From positions 68,165,241 through 68,229,240 of the forward strand of contig NC_092091.1 of the NCBI RefSeq assembly GCF_045679555.1: a stretch of 64,000 nucleotides of DNA. The letters run 5' to 3'. The notes below the pieces were generated by a model. It ran no database searches. It was not told the DNA's origin and saw nothing but the letters and a program-made list of their open reading frames with translations. Source of the stretch: Salvelinus alpinus. Lineage: Eukaryota; Chordata; Actinopteri; Salmoniformes; Salmonidae. This document shows positions 12,501 through 20,621 of the stretch, piece after piece; position 1 is the stretch's first letter, and each line of letters starts with the position of its first letter. Position numbers and translations under genes: made by a program.

Positions 12501-15500
12501 NNNNNNNNNNNNNNNNNNNNNNNNNNNNNNNNNNNNNNNNNNNNNNNNNNNNNNNNNNNNNNNNNNNNNNNNNNNNNNNNNNNNNNNNNNNNNNNNNGTT
12601 AGTCACATGTCTGTGGAACTGTGGAACTTGTTCAGTTTTTGTTCAGTTTATGTCCCAGTTGTTGAATCTTGTTATGTTCATACAAATATTTACACATGTT
12701 AAGTTTGCTGAAAATAAGTGCAGTTAAGAGTGAGAGGACGTTTCTTTTTTTGCTGAGTTTATAAATTCTATTATAATTTTTATAATCTTTTACATAGGAT
12801 GCAAAATGCAGCAGTGACTCTTGAAACCTCGATAAGTTGCGACAACCAGTGTTTACTAGTAGCTAGTTAACCAGTAGCAATCCCGAGTTGACATGCTCCT
12901 CTGTGTTGGAGAAATTCTCTTTACGCATCCGTCCGTGCCTGCGTCTGTGCACTGGCCTTTTAACTATCCCAAAGCCTAGGACCAAGAGGCAGCCTTTAGT
13001 TCCTATGCTCCCAGCCTCTAGAATAGCCTGCCAGAAAACCTGAGGGGGGGCGAAACTGTGGACATATTCAAAAGAGATTTTAAAACACACCTGTTTAATT
13101 CTGCTTTTCCTTAGAGTGCTTTTTAGTCTTTCCATTTTACTGTTATTCTCTGGTGTTTTATACTCTTATGTTTGTTGTGTAGTAAATATTTCCCTTTTTA
13201 TTTTCATAGTTTTTTATTTATGTTTTAACACTGGGCATTGCATTCATGTCTGAAATGTGCTATATAAATCAAGCTTGATTTGATTTGCTGCTGGTATGTG
13301 GCCCCTAGGGGCCTCTACTTAACTAACCCACTGGCTCTTTCTGAATATTCTGCTCTTTTCTCTGACTGACAGTGTACTGCCTAACAGTCTCTGTGGCTTC
13401 GAACAAAAATTGGGGTTGAAGGGAATAGATGGCAAGCTATTTTGATATTGTCTGATGACTCCTACAGCTTTTGCCTCATCACACATCAAGGTTAAGTGTA
13501 AGTGGTAAATTAATTAAATCCATGGACTGCTTCCGCATAGAAATTTTTTGTTGACATAAGAAGGATGGCTCTGTGGAAGCTCCATTAGTTATGAATGGGC
13601 CTTGTTTCATCTTGGTATGATTATAGTAATTGAAGTACCGTCTTACTTTGGCACCGTAGCTTAACAAGCTAGTTCCATACTTCAAGTTCTGAACATTATG
13701 CACTGTTTGCTTTGTGTCAGATCAGTTGTCTCCTCCTTATAACTTTGTGATCTTTGTGCTTTGCGAGCACAATTGGCCCAGTGTCGTCCGGGTTTGGCCG
13801 GGGTCGGCCGTCATTGTAAATAAGAATTTGTTCTTACTACTTTCTCTCACCTTGTAGTGACTCATGTATAGACGGGTTGGCTGACAAAGTCACGAAAAGG
13901 ATGATGTGGCCGGAAGCGTTCCACAGGGATGCTGGCCCATGTTGACCCCAATGCTTCCCACAGTTGTGTCAAGTTGGCTGGATGTCCTTTGGGTGGTGGA
14001 CCATTCTTGATACACACGGGAAACTGTTGAGTGTGAAAAAAACAGCAGCATTGCATTCGAAGGAATCTTTGTTTCATCTGTGCACCAACTGTAGAATTTC
14101 AGCACTTTGCCCACGAATGGATTGAATGAAATTCAACCTCAAACAAAGAGTGATTATCAGAGCTGGAGAATGGATATGCTTTCCCATGTGTTCCAGTGTC
14201 AAGAGGGTTCAGACAGAGTGACACTGGAAGATAGCTGTAGGCTTGACCCGTCTATGCAAAGTTGAACCGGTAACTATCAATCTTCAGTAAATACGTTTAA
14301 GTACTGAGCAGCTGTAAATATGATGGATCATTCTTTCAACGTAGTTTTGTCAGAATAGCCTGTATACTGTGCGATCAACACATCATGTAAATGGTCAGTT
14401 GAATGTGGCTAGTTGTTAATATTCCCATGAGTAAAAAAGTGTGGATCAAATATGCCAGTCTTTTGCTTGCAGAAATGCTATCACACCCACTGTGTGTAAC
14501 AACATACACCATGTGTTCACGTGTGAAATGTAACAAAAACGATACAGCTCAGATGATACCCCGTTCAATGGCACTTCAATCTTTTGTCTTGCCCGTTCAC
14601 CCTCTGAATGGCACACATACACAATCCATGTCTCAATTGTCTCAAGGCTTAAAAATACTTCTTAAACCTGTCTCCTCCCCTTCATCTATACTGATTGAAG
14701 TGGATTTAACAAGTGACATCAATAAGGGATCATAGCTTTCACCTGGTCAGGTCTATGTCATGGAACAAGCAGGTGTTCCTAATGTTTTGTACACTCAGTG
14801 TAGGTCATAGTTCATAGAAATCTGGACACACTGGACAGTTACTTTAACATAAAGTACAATGGTAAGTGATAAATAACACATTGTCCAAGTGTTTGATTTT
14901 GGTCCCGAGGGTTTTGGCCAACAGCCAGTCTTTTCATGTTGGGCGGCAGGTAGCCTAGTGGTTAGAGTGTTGGGCCAACAACCGAGAGGTTACTAGATCA
15001 ACTCCCCGACCTGACAAGGTAAAAATCTGTTGTTCTGCCCCTGAACCAGGCACTTAACCCACTGTCCTAGGCTGTCATTGTAAATAAGAATTTGTTCTTA
15101 ACTGACTTGTCTAGTTAAATAAATAGAATAAAATGTTCATGAAGCTTGCTTGACTATCTCTCTGTCAATACATTTACTGCCACTGTTCCCTTATCTTATC
15201 CAACATGTATGTCTTGTTTAAATATTGACATAGTCTGAACCCAAGTGTACATTCTAACTGCACAACGGTCTGGTTTCACTATGGCTTGTTCTGGATATGT
15301 GGAGGTAAGGCTTATCACATTTCCTTAAGTTTTGGGTTGAGATCTTTAAATGTCCCTTTCTGTTGGCTACATGAAATCAACAGGTGCAACAGAGCGCATC
15401 CAAAGCTTTGTCAAAATAATTTAAGTAAATAATTGAAAGAGGAGAGATCCACATAAATGATCGTGCCTGTCTCTACTCGCCCCCGCCTCTACTCTTCCCC

Positions 15501-18500
15501 TTCATACTTCAACTCCTCTCTTCATGTGGGACTTACACTCTTCCATTCATCTTTCCATTTACCCATTCATCCATTAATCCGTCCGTGCATGCGTCTGTGC
15601 TTGCTGGTTGTCTTTGGCCCATGTCAGGGGTCTCTCCTTTACTAACCCACCGGTTCTTTCTGTCTATTCTCTGTCTCACCTGCTCCACCTCGCCCCTCGC
15701 CCCCTCGCCCTGCAGTCGGCTCACCCAGGGAGAGGTAGTGTGTCAGTGGGATTCGGACCCCGAGGCGGCGTGCTCTGTAGCGGAGAACAAGCCGGCCTCG
15801 CGACACTTCTACCCCATCGCCCTACTGCTCGTCAGCTCACACCTGCTGGTCGTGTGGTTAATTTTAAGTCTTGTTTTTCTGCTTGCAAAATATCAATAAA
15901 GTTGCTGACGATGCCATGTACTAACCTTGTGTGCGTCGGGTGGTGATTTTTGTCTGTGCAGCTTGTTTTTTGGGAGGGAGAGAGTATGGAATTTGTGTTA
16001 TTTCATTGATTTTGCTTTGAAAGGGTAATTGGGTGGATACATAATTGAATTTGTACAATCAAACACAAGCTTTCGACTGTTAATCCGACTAGCAGGCTTG
16101 AGGATTGGATGGAATCGATTTAGAATGTAAGGGATTAAGAAAATTAATTCTCTCCGCTAAGACATATTAGCTTCCTCTATTTTCACAGATACCATACTGT
16201 TGAACCTTGGAGGCTTTTTTCTCCCGTACCAAAAGCATTGGCCATATAATACTATCAGAAGGACTGGAGATAAACAGTTATCTCTTCATGTCAATGACAG
16301 AGAGCTAACGTTCTGAGAGCTAGCATTGCGTTCTGGTTGGCTGCTCTGGCACAGATACCAAAGTGCTAACAGCGTAACTGAAGCCGATCACACTGTTACA
16401 CACTCCAGTGTAAACTCCAAGCAGCTTGAGGGCACGTTTTTATCATAACCTCCAGTTGACCCCTGTCAGTTGAGGGACCCTCCTCTTCATAGAGACTGTG
16501 ATTTATTTACTAAGATTCTACATTTAGTAATGTACTGCATCTCTTCAATGATTCCTATGTCCTCTGGAATAGTGGACGTGGAACCCCCAGTCTTCTTCCC
16601 CACTCCAACTATCTCCCCCTCTACTCTAAAGTAGAGCATAGTAGGATTCTGATGAGCAGGGGGAAAAATAGAGCCGTATAAATCAGTAGTGATATGCTCC
16701 AAGACACTTTCTCTCCCTCCGTTAGACTGCTATTAGTGTGTTTAGATGGTTAGACTGCTGTTAGTGTGTTTAGGCGGTTAGACTGCTGTTAGTGTGTTTA
16801 GATGGTTAGACTGCTGTTAGTGTGTTTAGATGGTTAGACTGCTGTTAGTGTGTTTAGATGGTTAGACTGCTGTTAGTGTGTTTAGATGGTTAGACTGCTG
16901 TTAGTGTGTTTAGATGGTTAGACTGCTGTTAGTGTGTTTAGATGGTTAGACTGCTGTTAGTGTGTTTAGATGGTTAGACTGCTGTTAGTGTGTTTAGATG
17001 GTTAGACTGCTGTTAGTGTGTTTAGATGGTTAGACTGCTGTTAGTGTGTTTAGGCGGTTAGACTGCTGTTAGTGTGTTTAGATGGTTAGACTGCTGTTAG
17101 TGTGTTTAGATGGTTAGACTGCTGTTAGTGTGTTTAGGCGGTTAGACTGCTGTTAGTGTGTTTAGATGGTTAGACTGCTGTTAGTGTGTTTAGATGGTTA
17201 GACTGCTGTTAGTGTGTTTAGATGGTTAGACTGCTGTTAGTGTGTTTAGATGGTTAGACTGCTGTTAGTGTGTTTAGATGGTTAGACTGCTGTTAGTGTG
17301 TTTAGATGGTTAGACTGCTGTTAGTGTGTTTAGATGGTTAGACTGCTGTTAGTGTGTTTAGATGGTTAGACTGCTGTTAGTGTGTTTAGATGGTTAGACT
17401 GCTGTTAGTGTGTTTAGATGGTTAGACTGCTGTTAGTGTGTTTAGATGGTTAGACTGCTGTTAGTGTGTTTAGGCGGTTAGACTGCTGTTAGTGTGTTTA
17501 GATGGTTAGACTGCTGTTAGTGTGTTTAGATGGTTAGACTGCTGTTAGTGTGTTTAGATGGTTAGACTGCTGTTAGTGTGTTTAGATGGTTAGACTGCTG
17601 TTAGTGTGTTTAGATGGTTAGACTGCTGTTAGTGTGTTTAGATGGTTAGACTGCTGTTAGTGTGTTTAGATGGTTAGACTGCTGTTAGTGTGTTTAGATG
17701 GTTAGACTGCTGTTAGTGTGTTTAGATGGTTAGACTGCTGTTAGTGTGTTTAGATGGTTAGACTGCTGTTAGTGTGTTTAGATGGTTAGACTGCTGTTAG
17801 TGTGTTTAGATGGTTAGACTGCTGTTAGTGTGTTTAGGCGGTTAGACTGCTGTTAGTGTGTTTAGGCGGTTAGACTGCTGTTAGTGTGTTTAGACTGCTA
17901 CTGTTATTCCGTCTCTAAAACAGCAACTGTAGGAGTGATCCCAGAATGTAGGAGTGATCCCAGGGAATAGGAATGATCCCAGAGTGTAGGAGTGATTTCA
18001 GCTAACAGTGTAGGCACAGCGCACAAACGTTTCTCAGTCTTAACCTGCCAGGTATGGGATGTTTACAGACTAGAGGGAGGGAGGGAGATTCAAGAATGAA
18101 TACACTGATAAAATACAAACGAGTTGACAGAATTTGAAAATGATTCACTTGGACATGCTGACAGGTATGGGATGTGCGCTACCACTGACTGAGCAAACAT
18201 GGCTATGGACCGTTCTGAATTTATGGAACGGATGCATGCAAGAATTTGGCTATTTACATTGACTGGAAATAAATATAGATAGGCGTCATTTAATTAATCT
18301 TGGCCTGTGAATCGCTTTCTCCAGTTGGCTACACTGAGCTCTAACACTAAACATCATAGTTTCTAAAATGAAGTACTGCAAGACAGTGTTTCAAACTAAT
18401 ATATATATATATATATGTGTATATATACACACTAACAGCAGTATATATATATATATATCAAAATGTGCCCACTTCTGCCGCAGATAGAGGATATATTACC

Positions 18501-19463
18501 AGAAATTCTCATGTGGTCCATTACATGACGATCTAACATTATTTGCCTATATCAGCCCATACTATATATATATATAGTATGGGCTGATATAGGCAAATAA
18601 TGTTAGATCGTCATGTAATGGACCACATGAGAATTTCTGGTAATATATCCTCTATCTGCGGCAGAAGTGGGCACATTTTGATCTTGCCTAGGCTGCAGAA
18701 TTGCTGGGACTTTGGTTGTTTGTCCCTCCCTAGACGTAGTTTGACAAACCCAGTTTTAAATAATAATTTGCACGGGCATCATGTTGCACCAAGAGCTCCA
18801 TGGCCATTGAGAGGCCATAGTATAAACGGATAAGGAGAGTAAGCTTGTCCATGGTGGTCTGCGAACCCACGACCTTCCATGTAACGCTCTCGAGGTGAAA
18901 AACAGTTTGTCAGTCTGTATATCTAAGGCTCTGGTCTGTCCTCGGAATGAGGGGAAAGGTAGGCATGTTCTCATCTATACTTTGTTTAATTATTATTTTG
19001 GATAGAGGGAGGATCACTTTTGTCAAGCGTTCAGGGAGGGTCAGGTGAAAATATATTTGGACTAAATTAGGGTCATCCATTTTAATTTCAGAGAGGTCTG
19101 ATTTTCTCAATGTATCCCTTATTATTAATAACTTACAGTCCCTTACCTTAGCTGTCCTACGGGTAATATTTAACTGTTGTCTGTCTGTTATCTGTTTCCC
19201 ATCTGTCCGTCTCTTACTCAGTTGTTGGTTGTTGTTTTCCATACTAAAACACTTTTTGAGAAAATGATTCATAATTTCATTTCATTCTTCTTCCCTCCTT
19301 TTTGTCATCATGGCCACGCCACCAAACCAGGGAGGGATGTCGGATTGAGAATGTGCAAAAGAATATTAAATGCCGGAAGTATGCCTTCAACATGCTGCAG
19401 CTGATGGCATTCCCCAAGATCTACCGGCCGCCGGAGGGGACCTATGGGAAGGTTGACTCCTGA
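100..19463 (+). CDS. inpp4b: inpp4b, inositol polyphosphate 4-phosphatase type II, 3' half (multi-exon)
   Basis: The coding exons I can join are 100-223, 1521-1647, 3394-3534, 5622-5719, 6847-6959, 7793-7947, and then one of two last exons, 15716-15899 or 19331-19463. All have AG/GT borders and compatible phases. The enzyme removes the 4-phosphate from PtdIns(3,4)P2 and dampens PI3K/AKT signalling in the cytoplasm and on endosomes. The diagnostic evidence is the CX5R motif CKSAKDRT in exon 7793-7947 and the tail [10 protein letters not shown], both family hallmarks. The N-terminal C2 region lies upstream of the window. INPP4A and INPP4B are hard to separate from this stretch alone. I chose B because il15, znf330 and rnf150 follow, as they neighbour INPP4B in human 4q31. 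The introns carry heavy repeat insertions. Confidence 0.9.
440..870. repeat. ACCATGGT-rich interspersed repeat, partly duplicated in tandem
   Basis: Many copies of the palindrome ACCATGGT or near variants occur in about 430 bp. A block of about 115 bp (about 543-655) recurs at about 659-771 with shared text ACCATCATACTTCAA. Family not recognised; no coding potential. It lies in an inpp4b intron. Confidence 0.6.
1275..1410. repeat. Probable short interspersed repeat (TTAAG-rich)
   Basis: Repeated CTTAA/TTAAG words and the end TTTTATGCAACTGGGCCC resemble a high-copy salmonid short repeat. I cannot name the family. The rest of 871-1520 shows only AGCT-rich intron. Confidence 0.35.
1521..1647 (+). 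CDS. inpp4b: inpp4b internal coding exon
   Basis: This 127-nt exon reads [19 protein letters not shown], a stretch strongly conserved in the INPP4 family. The acceptor is GCTGTTACAG and the donor GTGAGA. Its two leading bases complete the serine codon begun in the previous exon, and its last two bases begin the arginine codon completed by exon 3394-3534. Confidence 0.88.
2031..2479 (+). mobile_element. tRNA-derived SINE, long salmonid type
   Basis: It starts with pol III-like text GGTGGCGCAGTAGTCTAAAG (A box) and GGTTCAAGCCC (B box), continues with the body shared by the copies at 8983 and 39909, and ends in an A-rich tail. It is about 440 bp and about as diverged as an old copy. Confidence 0.8.
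2480..3393. other. inpp4b intron, no gene seen
   Basis: Ordinary AT-balanced intron. From about 3238 the plus strand becomes a pyrimidine tract (CTTCCTTCCTTCG-like and CTCTCTC runs) leading to the acceptor at 3393. Confidence 0.6.
3394..3534 (+). CDS. inpp4b: inpp4b internal coding exon
   Basis: This 141-nt exon reads [19 protein letters not shown] and continues to [13 protein letters not shown]. It follows a long pyrimidine-rich stretch (about 3240-3393) and a CCAG acceptor, and ends with AG before GTACCG. That terminal AG gives arginine with either A or G as the next base, which matters for the repetitive acceptor array of the following exon. Confidence 0.88.
4196..4275 (-). mobile_element. 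LINE 3'-tail fragment (L2-like)
   Basis: The text AAATCAAATCAAAGTTTATTTGTCAC...CGAATACAACAGG is the same 3' end that terminates the L2-like LINE at 30225, here without its coding part. Confidence 0.65.
4491..5621 (+). repeat. 39-bp minisatellite, 29 units, each a 3' splice site
   Basis: The distance from the first CTGTACAG (ending at 4490) to the exon at 5622 is 1131 bp, exactly 29 x 39. The unit contains a branch-like TTAAC, CTTGTCCTTTCAG, and TTCTCTTTCTCCCTGTACAG. Four units (starting 4530, 4764, 4803 and 5271) read ATGAAC instead of ATTAAC. The unit ending at 4958 has CTG in place of CAG. The outermost units share TTCATGTTCTCA variants. Units are otherwise nearly identical. Confidence 0.97.
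5622..5719 (+). CDS. inpp4b: inpp4b internal coding exon behind a minisatellite of splice acceptors
   Basis: This 98-nt exon reads [18 protein letters not shown] and continues to KVPSE, then donor GTAAGT. Its acceptor, TCTCCCTGTACAG, is the last copy of a unit repeated 29 times immediately upstream (4491-5621). The family alignment RFGD fixes 5622 as the canonical start, but any upstream copy could act as acceptor and extend the exon in frame. Confidence 0.88.
5899..6430. mobile_element. Non-autonomous Tc1/mariner-type element (MITE) with TACACTGAGTGTACAAAA ends
   Basis: The left end TACACTGAGTGTACAAAACA is mirrored at the right end (TGTTTTGTACACTCAGTGTA). The inside has decayed text with no transposase. 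A second, interrupted copy is at 13905-14803. Confidence 0.85.
6477..6507. repeat. (CA)n microsatellite
   Basis: An uninterrupted CA run in an inpp4b intron. A shorter CA run follows at 6750-6769. Confidence 0.95.
6847..6959 (+). CDS. inpp4b: inpp4b internal coding exon
   Basis: This 113-nt exon reads [19 protein letters not shown] and then [18 protein letters not shown], which precedes the catalytic exon in INPP4 proteins. The acceptor is CCTTTCACAG and the donor GTGAGG, leaving phase 0. A different frame over the same bases is open but has no family likeness. Confidence 0.9.
7793..7947 (+). CDS. inpp4b: inpp4b catalytic exon (CKSAKDRT)
   Basis: This 155-nt exon starts [20 protein letters not shown] and ends FIRALDCMR plus [10 protein letters not shown] is the cysteine-phosphatase CX5R loop; the cysteine is the nucleophile and the arginine binds phosphate. 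The donor GTGAGA is followed by about 7.8 kb of intron before the first alternative last exon and 11.4 kb before the second. Both accept the same AG overhang. Confidence 0.95.
7948..8972. other. inpp4b intron, no gene seen
   Basis: No convincing exon or known repeat. Short open frames here lack homology and splice context. Confidence 0.5.
8983..9447 (-). mobile_element. tRNA-derived SINE, long type, with target-site duplication
   Basis: Minus-strand copy of the element at 2031. CACCACAACT at 8973-8982 recurs at 9448-9457, a 10-bp target-site duplication that gives exact ends. Confidence 0.88.
9459..9957. mobile_element. Fold-back copy of a Tc1-like element 3' end
   Basis: CTTAACAGTCAATTGTATTTGG followed by GAAGACATCAAAACTATG at the left is repeated in reverse complement near 9840-9890. 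The end of the transposase region (CATTCCAGGTGAAGCTGG) appears in both orientations about a short centre (9612-9670). A terminal inverted repeat (AGGTGTGTCCAAACTTTGAC) ends near 9957. Same family as 24751-26430. Confidence 0.7.
10439..10562 (-). mobile_element. LINE 3'-tail insertion (L2-like)
   Basis: CAAATCAAATTTGATTTGTCACATGC-type tail, through CTTACTTACAAGCCC. It is absent from the duplicate block at 14064, so it inserted after the duplication. Confidence 0.75.
10775..10956 (-). mobile_element. SINE-like repeat, minus strand
   Basis: Text from GGGGGATACCTAGTCAGTTG to GGGTTAACTGCCTTGCTCAG matches a common salmonid short element read backwards. It is absent from the duplicate block at 14064. 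Confidence 0.6.
11453..12382 (+). pseudogene. Tc1-like transposase, nearly full length
   Basis: The 309-codon frame starts [20 protein letters not shown]. It has an N-terminal helix-turn-helix ([20 protein letters not shown]), a second basic region ([11 protein letters not shown]), then the catalytic core [15 protein letters not shown] and [12 protein letters not shown]. The gap between the second Asp and the Glu is 29 residues rather than the usual 34, consistent with a 15-nt deletion after FLQDR. The last about 45 residues are out of frame after the C-run at 12290, so the usual ending [15 protein letters not shown] is read in another frame. It is probably inactive but young by the look of its long open frame. 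Confidence 0.85.
12498..12597. other. Assembly gap (100 N)
   Basis: Exactly 100 N between ATTTCT and GTTAGTC; a fixed-size placeholder, so the real length is unknown. Confidence 0.98.
12920..13290 (+). mobile_element. LINE 3'-end remnant
   Basis: Text such as CTCCCAGCCTCTAGAATAGC and AAACCTGAGGGGGGGCGAAA, ending in CTATATAAATCAAGCTTGATT, resembles the C-terminal coding end and tail of fish non-LTR elements (Rex-type). Only the last part remains. Confidence 0.5.
13763..13843 (+). mobile_element. SINE 3'-tail fragment
   Basis: GCACAATTGGCCCAGTGTCG to TAAATAAGAATTTGTTCTTA is the shared tail of the 56056 SINE type; the head is absent. Confidence 0.65.
13905..14803. mobile_element. Second TACACTGAGTGTACAAAA-type MITE, interrupted
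   Basis: Left interior at about 13905-14063 and right interior at 14563-14803, ending TGTTTTGTACACTCAGTGTA, match the MITE at 5899. The two halves are separated by the duplicated block 14064-14562, and about 50 bp of the MITE is missing at the junction. Confidence 0.75.
14064..14562. repeat. Duplicated intron block, copy 2 (inside a MITE)
   Basis: About 500 bp matching 10182-10989 minus that copy's two insertions. It starts at AAGGAATCTTTGTTTCATCTG and ends CTCAGATGAT, embedded between the two MITE halves. Confidence 0.85.
14943..15131 (+). mobile_element. tRNA-derived SINE (HpaI/SmaI-like type)
   Basis: Head GGTAGCCTAGTGGTTAGAGT (A box), AGGTTACTAGATCAACTCC (decayed B box), body CCTGACAAGGTAAAAATCTG, tail AACTGACTTGTCTAGTTAAA with TAAA repeats. 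This resembles the salmonid tRNA-Lys-derived SINE group. The exact subfamily is not claimed. Confidence 0.8.
15716..15899 (+). CDS. inpp4b: inpp4b alternative last exon, hydrophobic (membrane) C-terminus
   Basis: Joined to the AG overhang of 7793-7947, this reads [20 protein letters not shown], then a hydrophobic run ([30 protein letters not shown]) ending in TAA. The acceptor is a strong C-rich tract ending CCCTGCAG. Both mammalian 4-phosphatases are known to have alternatively spliced forms with a hydrophilic or a hydrophobic, potentially membrane-spanning, C-terminus. This exon fits the hydrophobic form. It replaces the conserved last 43 residues of the other form. Whether it is used cannot be read from DNA alone. 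Confidence 0.8.
15895..15900 (+). terminator. AATAAA poly(A) signal overlapping the stop codon of the hydrophobic isoform
   Basis: The stop codon TAA (15897-15899) sits inside AATAAA. A G/T-rich stretch (TTGTGTGCGTCGGGTGGTG, from about 15925) follows at a normal distance for a downstream element. If used, the 3' UTR would be only about 15-25 nt. Confidence 0.5.
15900..16720. other. Region between inpp4b alternative last exons, left part
   Basis: G/T-rich just after the poly(A) hexamer, then ordinary unique-looking sequence. No further exon found. Confidence 0.5.
16721..17894 (+). repeat. 28-bp minisatellite, about 42 units
   Basis: The unit GTTAGACTGCTGTTAGTG + TGTTTAGATG is repeated with exact 28-bp spacing: 41 full units and one partial. 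The only frequent variant is AGGCG for AGATG in the unit's end; the first unit has CTATTAG. The array separates the two alternative last exons of inpp4b. Confidence 0.97.
17895..18456. other. inpp4b intron, no gene; AT-repeat and short direct repeats
   Basis: Contains several GGAGTGATCCCAG-like words (17930-18000) and (AT)n runs at 18398-18426 and 18442-18458. A 15-base word at 18427-18441 is the reverse complement of part of the 28-bp unit. Confidence 0.6.
18457..18682. repeat. Perfect 226-bp palindrome
   Basis: The left arm (ATCAAAATGTGCCCACTTCT, from 18457) and right arm (ending AGAAGTGGGCACATTTTGAT at 18682) are exact reverse complements over 113 bp each, centred on an ATATATATAT run with no spacer. 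Confidence 0.95.
18683..19330. other. inpp4b intron before the hydrophilic last exon
   Basis: No exon or known transposon recognised. Pyrimidine-rich stretches near 19180-19310 precede the final acceptor. Confidence 0.45.
19331..19463 (+). CDS. inpp4b: inpp4b last exon, hydrophilic C-terminus
   Basis: Joined to the AG overhang, this reads [20 protein letters not shown], then [24 protein letters not shown] and TGA. This is the canonical INPP4 C-terminus. The acceptor (GCCACGCCACCAAACCAG) has a poor local pyrimidine tract, weaker than that of the competing exon at 15716. Confidence 0.93.
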
Positions 19464-19673
19464 ACCCAACCTATATATAGGAACGAAGATGGCTACGTCC
19501 TGATTCTCCACCCTCCACGGGGAGTGTGCATGTGCACACTTTGGGAGAAGTGTAGGGAATCAGGACACAGCCGGTGTAAAAACAAACCAAATGATTCCCG
19601 ACGTAATCTAATCCAAGCAGTGAATATAGTAGCAATAGAAATATAGCCATGCACTGCAGGTCCAGATGTAACA

Positions 19674-19683
19674 AATAAATAAA
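19674..19683 (+). terminator. Tandem AATAAA signals after inpp4b
   Basis: Two overlapping AATAAA hexamers lie 211 nt after the hydrophilic-form stop codon, so they are the likely poly(A) signal of that form. Confidence 0.55.
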
Positions 19684-20621
19684 AGGTTTAGGTGTTTCTG
19701 ATATTGGCCATGTTATGCAATGTTGCTGGGACACACTGTTTTGTACGAGTTAAGTTTGTCCGTATTTCTTGTTCAGGCGTTTCTTTGTCATTTTCTTAAT
19801 CGTTGAGTCATCGTTTGTAAGATCTGCGAAGCGTGTTGCTTGCCAATTGAGCATACTTTCTCATGCTCTGTTTCTGAAATGCCTTAAAGGTTAGTCACAT
19901 TCGCACAAGTAAACACAGTAACTCATTTGCGTCAGACAACATGGCTTGAAGGAAGCCTTGAGAAGGTTCTATAAGTTTGAGAAAAAGCTGAACAGACTTT
20001 CCCGTTTAGCTTGTTGTTCATGTTCACACGGGTCTCTTTTGTAGAAGGCTGTCTGTCCCTTAAGGAGCCTGAGAGAGCTTACTGTAAATACAATTTAATT
20101 CCATGAATATGTTCTCTCAATCATGGTTGCTTTTACGACCACTTCATATTTTTTGGTACAATAATAAACTCAATCGTAATGTCTCACAAAATATGTTGAA
20201 TTACTGCCATATCTATCACATGCTGTATATAACTTTACTTTTGTTTAAAGATATTGCTTTCCTTTATTTTCCCTCCACAATCAGTCAATTGAAAACCAAA
20301 CCATAACCCCTTTGTATCATAATATTTATTTTTATATCCTTTTTTAATCCGCTTTTATGCTTTATTCGGGGTCACTGTCTTGGATTCAAAAGCATCCAAG
20401 GCTCTTCCTGTATGTTAAATATCTTTGTTTGTGCTTTGCAATGTGTTGCATTCCTGTTTATTTAATTCAAATACATTTGATTAAATTGCTTGGGATGGAT
20501 GTTAATATCTGTGTTCATCTTTTCATAATGTCTATCTAATTAGGGCAATGGATGTTGATCTCTCTGAGGCAGGAATGTCCAAATAAGAACACACACACGC
20601 GCACACACACACACGCCACTC
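19684..20621. other. Intergenic, inpp4b to bcl10-like, no gene seen
   Basis: AT-rich, with short open frames lacking any likeness to proteins. It ends in a CA repeat at 20588-20615. Confidence 0.5.

Larger units (their letters stand above)
11230..12762 (+). mobile_element. Tc1-like DNA transposon, left end truncated, gap inside
   Basis: The body has a recognisable Tc1-like 5' flank (about 11240-11452), a transposase frame, and a right terminal region ending GTTTCTTTTTTTGCTGAGTTTA. The matching left terminal repeat is missing. The 100-N gap lies in the right flank just after a run of about 18 C. Confidence 0.82.

Noticed and set aside
12445-12702. Open frame through the N run
   Set aside because: It spans an assembly gap, and the residues are unknown.
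16721-17894. CRISPR-like or telomere-like array
   Set aside because: The 28-bp units are directly adjacent with no unique spacers, and the TTAG words are part of a longer unit. It is an ordinary minisatellite.
18457-18682. microRNA precursor
   Set aside because: A 113-bp perfect stem without a loop is much longer and more perfect than a typical pre-miRNA, and no conserved mature sequence is recognisable.
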